The notes under the pieces were generated by a model. That model saw nothing but the letters and a program-made list of their open reading frames with translations. It was not told the DNA's origin and did not search any database. Positions 59,363 to 64,000 of a stretch of DNA of 64,000 nt are shown one piece after another. Source of the DNA: Candidatus Woesearchaeota archaeon (GTDB lineage Archaea; Nanobdellota; Nanobdellia; Woesearchaeales; UBA10216); contig JACPMZ010000007.1 of the NCBI GenBank assembly GCA_016185705.1, positions 43,157 through 107,156 on the forward strand, read 5' to 3'. The stretch's first letter is position 1. Each line of letters starts with the position of its first letter. The position numbers and the translations under genes are program-made.

Positions 59363-59398
59363 ATGGGTTGCGGATGCGGAGACGGAGGCGGCTGCTAA
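59363..59398 (+). CDS. Cys/Gly-rich micro-ORF with in-frame stop
   Basis: A perfect AGGAGGTGA precedes ATG, and eleven codons read MGCGCGDGGGC before TAA. The same frame continues to 59485 with GGCPCICCLRCQPMC and a basic tail. Eleven cysteines in about 40 codons suggest a metal-binding, metallothionein-like peptide cut by a nonsense codon, or a deliberate short leader. It is first in the heat-shock transcript. Confidence 0.45.
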   Translation: MGCGCGDGGGC

Positions 59399-59549
59399 GG
59401 CGGCTGCCCTTGTATATGCTGCTTGCGCTGCCAGCCAATGTGTGCCCATACCACCGCGCGGGAGCAGATGCGGCGAGGGAAGTAAAGAGCGATAGGGCAA
59501 AATGCGGGATGCAAGCGCATATTATGATAACAGAACTGAGGTGACAAAA

Positions 59550-59993
59550 ATGAACATATGGGACCCTTTTGAGGAAATGAGAAGAATACATGAAGACATT
59601 GAGCGGGTATTCAGCGAGTTTTCCGGCCAGAAGATGCTTCCAGGCAAAAAAGAAGGCAGAGAGCTTGCGAGAATTCCTGTAACAGAAATCAGGGAAGCAG
59701 GCAGCGATGTCGTAGCTACCTTTGAAATACCTGGCACTTCCAAGGAAAACATAGAGCTGAACGTAACTGACAACAGCATAGAAGTCAAAACCGAGCAGAA
59801 GCATGAAAAGGAGGAGAAAGGCAAAGACTTCTACGGCTACCGCTCAGTAAGCAGGAGTTTCTACCGAAAGCTCCCGCTGCCTGCTGATGTCAGGGCTGAG
59901 GAGGCAAAGGCAGAATATGCAGAAGGCGTGCTGAAAGTAGTGATGCCCAAGAAGCAGGCAATAACTGAGAAAAGGAAAATAGATATCAGGTAA
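59550..59993 (+). CDS. hsp20: Small heat shock protein Hsp20
   Basis: 147 residues from the ATG at 59550, with GAGGTGA upstream; an earlier in-frame start is not conserved. N-terminal MNIWDPFEEMRRIHEDIERV, then the alpha-crystallin domain with FEIPGTSKENIELNV and the late AEGVLKVVMPK motif. ATP-independent holdase that hands clients to the DnaK system encoded downstream. Confidence 0.94.
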   Translation: MNIWDPFEEMRRIHEDIERVFSEFSGQKMLPGKKEGRELARIPVTEIREAGSDVVATFEIPGTSKENIELNVTDNSIEVKTEQKHEKEEKGKDFYGYRSVSRSFYRKLPLPADVRAEEAKAEYAEGVLKVVMPKKQAITEKRKIDIR

Positions 59994-59996
59994 AAA

Positions 59997-60473
59997 ATGG
60001 GACAGCAAAAAAGCAGCGCAAAGGAAGCCAGCAATCACCACTGCGCAGGATGCAGGGAAACTGAATACAGGGACACCCTGCAGCGGCTGCAGGCAGAGTT
60101 TGAAAACTTCAAGAAGCGCATAGAAAAGGAAAACGAGGCATTCAGGAAACACGCAGCTGCAGAAGTTGTAAAAAAACTGCTTCCAATCCTGGACAGCTTT
60201 GAGCAGGCGCTGAAAAACACTGCTGACAGCGAAAAGTTTGTCAAAGGAACAGAACTGGTTTACGCCCAGCTGTACTCGGCTCTGGAAGATATGGGGCTGA
60301 AAAAGATAGATGCATTGGGAAAGCCATGCGACCCGTACAGGCACGAAGTGCTGCTGCAAGAAGATTCGGACAAAGACGGGATAGTGCTGGAGGAACTTCA
60401 GGCAGGGTACATGCTCAATGATGATGTGCTGAGATGCAGCAAAGTAAAGGCGGGGCGGGCAAAAGAGAAGTAG
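59997..60473 (+). CDS. grpE: GrpE nucleotide exchange factor
   Basis: 158 residues. A long N-terminal coiled coil (LQRLQAEFENFKKRIEKENE) and the C-terminal beta domain (GKPCDPYRHEVLLQEDSDK, then GIVLEELQAGYMLND) match GrpE, which exchanges ADP for ATP on DnaK. Starts 3 bases after hsp20. Confidence 0.93.
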   Translation: MGQQKSSAKEASNHHCAGCRETEYRDTLQRLQAEFENFKKRIEKENEAFRKHAAAEVVKKLLPILDSFEQALKNTADSEKFVKGTELVYAQLYSALEDMGLKKIDALGKPCDPYRHEVLLQEDSDKDGIVLEELQAGYMLNDDVLRCSKVKAGRAKEK

Positions 60474-60491
60474 CCCGCGCATGCGCCAACC

Positions 60492-60542
60492 CGCTTCCTT
60501 TTTCCCTCACCTTAAATTTAATGGAAAGGAATAAAGGAGCGC
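60492..60542. repeat. Degenerate palindromic repeat inside the heat-shock operon
   Basis: CGCTTCCTTTTTCCC and GGAATAAAGGAGCG pair imperfectly around ACCTTAAATTTAATGG, the family core. Its place between grpE and the next gene of the same operon argues against a terminator role. Confidence 0.6.
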
Positions 60543-60603
60543 AATGGAAATAACGGATAAAAAATAACTGGGAAAAAATACGGCATTAAGGAGCTTTGAA
60601 AGA

Positions 60604-60966
60604 ATGAAAATTGAAATAAGCAACGGAGCCGAAAGAACAGAAACCCGGCAGCAGAGCAGGCACGCCTACTTTTTGGCAGCAGAAGCGCTGCTTAAGTATC
60701 TGCTGGGAAAGAGCGACAGAATAAGCACTTTGATAATGTGCAGAGGCATGGATACGGAATTAATGACAACCGACTACGAGCTGTACAAAGCATTTGGAAG
60801 CATTAAGAGCTACGATGACGTTACAAGAATGAAATTAGTCAAACTCTTTGAAAACGTTGACATCGTTTCCCACCGGAAAGAAAACCGCGAGGAGAAGAGA
60901 GTCCTGACCCACGAACAAGTGGAGCAGCTGAGAAAACAAGCATTGGGAGATGATAAGAATGGGTAA
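60604..60966 (+). CDS. Uncharacterised protein in the DnaK operon
   Basis: 120 residues, alpha/beta, starting [19 protein letters not shown] and ending in a charged helix. Its last codons overlap the dnaK start by 8 bases, so it is co-translated with DnaK. No domain recognised. Possible DnaK cofactor or client-specific adaptor, judged only by position. Confidence 0.65.
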   Translation: MKIEISNGAERTETRQQSRHAYFLAAEALLKYLLGKSDRISTLIMCRGMDTELMTTDYELYKAFGSIKSYDDVTRMKLVKLFENVDIVSHRKENREEKRVLTHEQVEQLRKQALGDDKNG

Positions 60967-62821
60967 AATAATCGGCATAGACTTAGGCACATCGAATTCA
61001 GCGGCAGCATTTCTGGAAGCAGGGAAGCCAAAAATAATTCCGAGCGCAGAAGGCGCATCGCAGTACGGAAAAGCATTCCCGTCAGTAGTTGCATTCACCA
61101 AAGACAGCCAGCTTCTTGTAGGGGAGCCTGCAAGAAGGCAGGCAATAAGCAACCCCGAGCGCACAATAACAGCTGCAAAGCGCAAAATGGGCACCGCCCA
61201 TAAGTACAGAATCAACGGCAAAGAATACACGCCGCAGCAGATATCAGCGTTCATACTTCAAAAGATAAAGAAAGACGCAGAGGAATTTCTCGGAGACAAA
61301 GTGGAGAAAGCAGTGGTAACAGTGCCAGCTTACTTCAACGACGACCAGAGGCAGGCAACAAAGGATGCAGGCGCAATAGCAGGGCTTGAAATAATACGGC
61401 TTGTGAACGAGCCGACTGCAGCAGCATTCGCCTACGGCATGGACAAACAAAACAAAGAGCTTACAGTGCTGGTATTTGACTTCGGAGGCGGCACGCTGGA
61501 TGTAACGATAATGCAGATGAGCGGCGAAGGGGTGTTTGAAGTCAAATCAACTTCAGGCGACACGCAGCTGGGCGGAACAGACATGGACAAGGCGCTCGTT
61601 GATTTTTTATCTGCAGAATTCAAAAAACAGGAAGGCATTGACATTGCCAGAGACGCAGCAGCAATGCAGCGGCTTCTGGAAGCTGCAGAAAAGGCAAAAA
61701 TAGAGCTGTCAACAACGCTGGAAACAGACATAAACCTGCCGTTCCTGTCAGCAACCCATGAAGGGCCGAAGCACTTCCAGCACAAACTGACAAGAGCAAA
61801 GCTTGAGTCGCTCGTCGCCCCAATAATAGAAAGGTGCAGGAAGCCAATGGAGCAGGCAATAGAAGATGCAAATCTTGCGAGAGAAGAAATAGACAAAATA
61901 ATCCTTGTGGGCGGCCCTACAAGAATGCCTGCAGTGCGGAAGTTTGCAGAAGAAGTGGCAGGCAAAAAAGCTGAGCGCGGCATAGACCCGATGGAATGCG
62001 TAGCAATGGGCGCAGCCGTGCAGGCAGGCATACTCGCAGGCGAAGTAAAAGACGTCCTGCTGCTGGACGTAACTCCCCTTTCATTGGGAATAGAAACTCT
62101 GGGCGGCGTCAGCACAAAGCTGATGGAAAAAAACACGACAATACCCACAAAGAAAAGCCAGATATTCAGCACAGCAGCAGACAATCAGCCGGCAGTAAGC
62201 ATAAACGTGCTACAGGGAGAGCGCGCAATGGCAGCAGACAACAAAAGCATAGGGCGGTTTGACCTTATAGGCATACTGCCTGCGCCCCGCGGCGTTCCGC
62301 AAATTGAAGTGAGCTTTGACATAGACGCAGACGGCATTGTTCATGTAACAGCCAAGGACCTCGGAACAGGCAAAGAGCAGTCAATAAAAATCACGGCATC
62401 GCAGAAGCTGAACGAGCAGGAAATAGAGCGCATGAGGAAAGACGCTGAAACGCACGCTGAGGAAGACAAGCAGCACAAAGAGGAAGCTGAGACCATAAAC
62501 CAGGCAGATTCGCTGATATATTCCACTGAAAAAAGCCTTGGGGAAATGAAGGGAAAAGTGGATGACAAAAAGCTGGAAGAAGCCAGGAAGGGCATTGAAT
62601 CGCTTAAAGAGCTGATGAAAGCTGAGAAAAAAGACATTGCTGCCATAAAGGAGCAGCTGGAAAAGGCAAACAAGACATTCCAGGAAATCAGCACCGAGCT
62701 TTACCAGAAAGCCGCGCAGCAAGCCCAGCAAGCGCAGCAGCCGGAAAAAACCAAAAGTGATAAAAAGGGCAAAGACAAGGTAGTTGACGCAGACTACAAA
62801 GTAAAAGACAAAGGCAAATGA
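60959..62821 (+). CDS. dnaK: Chaperone DnaK (Hsp70)
   Basis: 620 residues from the ATG at 60959. The ATPase domain has [42 protein letters not shown] and [13 protein letters not shown]. The linker [20 protein letters not shown] leads to the substrate domain and a helical lid. It ends in a Lys/Asp-rich tail. DnaK is present in only part of the archaea and is thought to be acquired from bacteria. Confidence 0.97.
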   Translation: MGKIIGIDLGTSNSAAAFLEAGKPKIIPSAEGASQYGKAFPSVVAFTKDSQLLVGEPARRQAISNPERTITAAKRKMGTAHKYRINGKEYTPQQISAFILQKIKKDAEEFLGDKVEKAVVTVPAYFNDDQRQATKDAGAIAGLEIIRLVNEPTAAAFAYGMDKQNKELTVLVFDFGGGTLDVTIMQMSGEGVFEVKSTSGDTQLGGTDMDKALVDFLSAEFKKQEGIDIARDAAAMQRLLEAAEKAKIELSTTLETDINLPFLSATHEGPKHFQHKLTRAKLESLVAPIIERCRKPMEQAIEDANLAREEIDKIILVGGPTRMPAVRKFAEEVAGKKAERGIDPMECVAMGAAVQAGILAGEVKDVLLLDVTPLSLGIETLGGVSTKLMEKNTTIPTKKSQIFSTAADNQPAVSINVLQGERAMAADNKSIGRFDLIGILPAPRGVPQIEVSFDIDADGIVHVTAKDLGTGKEQSIKITASQKLNEQEIERMRKDAETHAEEDKQHKEEAETINQADSLIYSTEKSLGEMKGKVDDKKLEEARKGIESLKELMKAEKKDIAAIKEQLEKANKTFQEISTELYQKAAQQAQQAQQPEKTKSDKKGKDKVVDADYKVKDKGK

Positions 62822-63420
62822 TAAAATGCGTAATTTTTGACATGGGAGATGTGCTGGTGAAAAACAACCCAACCAGGGCGTGCGAGAGGCTGGTGAAGGT
62901 TTGCCCTTTAAGGCATGAGGAGGTTGCATGGTTTGCTCCCAGAAAGGTCCACGGGCTGCTGGACAAAGGCAGGATTGGCAGCAGGGAATTATACGGCTAT
63001 GCAGCCAAAAACCTGAAAGCAAAGAACCTCACCTACAAAAAGTTTATGAGGGTGTTTCCTGACATTTTCACTGCCAACAGGCCGGTGCAGATGCTTGCAA
63101 GAAAACTCCGCAGGCATTACAGTCTGCTGCTTCTTTCCAACACCAACGCAATACATTTCAACCACATCAGAAAAAAATTCCCGATACTCAGAATTTTCAG
63201 GCATTTTGTGCTCTCATACAAAGTAGGCCATGTAAAGCCTGAACGCCAGATATACACTGCAGCTGTCAGGAAATCAGGGTATAAAGCAGGGGAGTGCGTT
63301 TTCATTGACAACGAGCAGCGCAACGTTGCAGGGGCAAGGAAAGCAGGGCTCAAGGCAATCCGCTACACCTCAGACAGCAAACTGAAGGCAGACCTGAAAA
63401 AGCTCGGGGTAAAGTTTTAA
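62818..63420 (+). CDS. HAD-like hydrolase
   Basis: 200 residues. Motif I is FDMGDVL (DxG in place of the usual second Asp). Motif II Ser lies in [11 protein letters not shown], motif III Lys in [12 protein letters not shown], and motif IV in [17 protein letters not shown]. This variant fits the IA v3 (YihX-like) HADs. Replacement of the second Asp weakens, but need not abolish, phosphatase activity. Overlaps dnaK by 4 bases. Confidence 0.82.
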   Translation: MIKCVIFDMGDVLVKNNPTRACERLVKVCPLRHEEVAWFAPRKVHGLLDKGRIGSRELYGYAAKNLKAKNLTYKKFMRVFPDIFTANRPVQMLARKLRRHYSLLLLSNTNAIHFNHIRKKFPILRIFRHFVLSYKVGHVKPERQIYTAAVRKSGYKAGECVFIDNEQRNVAGARKAGLKAIRYTSDSKLKADLKKLGVKF

Positions 63421-63497
63421 AAAGAAATGAATTCAGCCGCTGCTGCTGTTTTTACCAAAAAACTGCTGCACAGGCAGCTAGCCGGACTTACCAAAAA

Positions 63498-64000
63498 ATG
63501 GCCAAAGACTACTACGAAACACTCGGAGTGCCGCGAAGCGCAACCAGGCAGGACATCAAGAAAGCATACTTAAAGCTCGCCAAGAAATGGCACCCTGACC
63601 TCAACAAAGAACAGGGCGCATCTGACAGATTCAAGGAAATAAACGAAGCTGCCTCAGTTCTCGGCGATGACAGGAAACGGGAGCAGTACGACCGCTTTGG
63701 AAGCACATCTTCCGGCTTCGGCGCAGGAGCAGGCGGATTTGACTTTACAGACTTCGGGAACTTTGCAGACTTCGGGTTTGACTTTGGAGAGGTATTTGAC
63801 AGATTCTTCAGCCACACCACAGGATTCAGGCAGCGCAGGCAAAGCAGGGGAGCAGACCTGCACTATGAGCTCGAAATAGAGCTGGAAGAGGCAGCTGCAG
63901 GAACAACAAAAGGCATCCACATACCGCGGCTTGAAAAATGCAGCCAATGCAAAGGCACAGGCGCAGACAGCCCATCAGACACCACCAGATGCGATAACTG
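63498..64000 (+). CDS. dnaJ: Chaperone DnaJ (Hsp40), partial at window end
   Basis: 167 codons visible from the ATG at 63498. The J domain begins KDYYETLGVPRSATRQDIKK with KWHPDLN carrying the HPD motif. A Gly/Phe-rich region (about 68-110) and the start of the zinc-binding domain (CSQCKGTGAD, then C at the window edge) follow. A class I DnaJ that stimulates DnaK. The gene continues past 64000. Confidence 0.95.
   Translation, partial: MAKDYYETLGVPRSATRQDIKKAYLKLAKKWHPDLNKEQGASDRFKEINEAASVLGDDRKREQYDRFGSTSSGFGAGAGGFDFTDFGNFADFGFDFGEVFDRFFSHTTGFRQRRQSRGADLHYELEIELEEAAAGTTKGIHIPRLEKCSQCKGTGADSPSDTTRCDN

Noticed and set aside
6739..60542. Palindromes as simple transcription terminators
   Set aside because: Several (26530, 30482, 34938, 20986) lie between divergent genes and one lies inside the dnaK operon, so termination cannot explain the family.
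61432..62184. 250-codon open frame on the minus strand
   Set aside because: Opposite dnaK, whose motifs are beyond doubt. The Ser-rich reverse frame follows from GC-rich codons.
1..64000. CRISPR array or cas genes
   Set aside because: No regularly spaced direct repeats with unique spacers were seen. The recurring hairpins are widely scattered single copies and no Cas motif was found.
1..64000. Transposase, integrase or prophage genes
   Set aside because: No DDE, HUH or tyrosine recombinase motifs were recognised in any frame, although integration-like footprints exist.

Overview
The window is a stretch of archaeal chromosome. Archaeal markers include prefoldin beta, Pcc1, RpoP, L37Ae, L44e, S10, EF-1 alpha, aRF1 with NIKS and GGQ motifs, a thermosome subunit, a class I lysyl-tRNA synthetase, a GINS subunit, a histone-fold protein, SepF, intron-bearing tRNAs without encoded CCA, and TTTAAATA or TTTATATA boxes about 22-27 nt before many start codons (leaderless transcription). 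The many small conserved proteins of unknown function, prepilin-like and LamG surface proteins, DUF5678, DUF3467 and MNT-type genes, and a compact aRF1 suggest a DPANN-type lineage (Woesearchaeota or Diapherotrites-like). That placement is an inference from gene content. No rRNA, CRISPR array, transposase or integrase was seen.

Layout. 1-1033: a minus-strand information-processing operon (L37Ae, RpoP, Pcc1, prefoldin beta, UPF0147). 1.2-12.5 kb: tRNA-Pro, aRF1, a SprT-like protease and several sets of membrane-anchored or secreted proteins. 12.7-20.9 kb: a LamG surface protein, metalloprotease, HAD hydrolase, TrhO-like and MsrA enzymes, and a retropepsin/DUF5678 pair. 21-27.1 kb: DUF3467-thermosome, histone-like protein, GluRS, tRNA-Ala. 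27-34 kb: transporter, HIT and CsaA-like proteins, tRNA genes with Doc and Fic cassettes at their 3' ends, a CBS protein, a stomatin homologue. 33.8-47.3 kb: GINS, L44e, sugar nucleotide genes, tRNA-Lys next to LysRS, a DPANN-type cluster of large unknown proteins, a Kef-type antiporter, NAD(P)HX dehydratase. 47.5-51.8 kb: two large paralogous membrane/coiled-coil proteins. 51.8-54.4 kb: three toxin-antitoxin modules stacked downstream of S10. 54.5-57.7 kb: EF-1 alpha, TPI, a PIN toxin pair. 58-64 kb: SepF, a winged-helix regulator and a heat-shock operon (Hsp20, GrpE, unknown, DnaK, HAD, DnaJ).

The most striking pattern is that toxin-like cassettes sit directly at the 3' ends of core genes, and each is bounded by an extra, often diverged, copy of that target's 3' end. 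Behind S10 there are three successive copies of its C-terminal coding tail, separated by PIN/UPF0175, DUF4258/MqsA-AbrB and HicBA modules. Behind tRNA-Ser lies a Doc gene, and behind tRNA-Glu a Fic gene, each flanked by a repeat of the tRNA 3' end. A weaker case is seen behind TPI. This looks like serial site-specific accretion of minimal defence or addiction cassettes that carry no integrase of their own.

Two dispersed intergenic families also stand out. One is a roughly 50-bp palindrome with a CTCCCTTAAATTT-like core, found about ten times in every gene orientation and with compensating arm changes. The other is a small Ala-rich reading frame (MQQLSA start) present as two well-preserved copies and two degraded ones. 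tRNA-Ala carries two 31-nt insertions at unusual positions.
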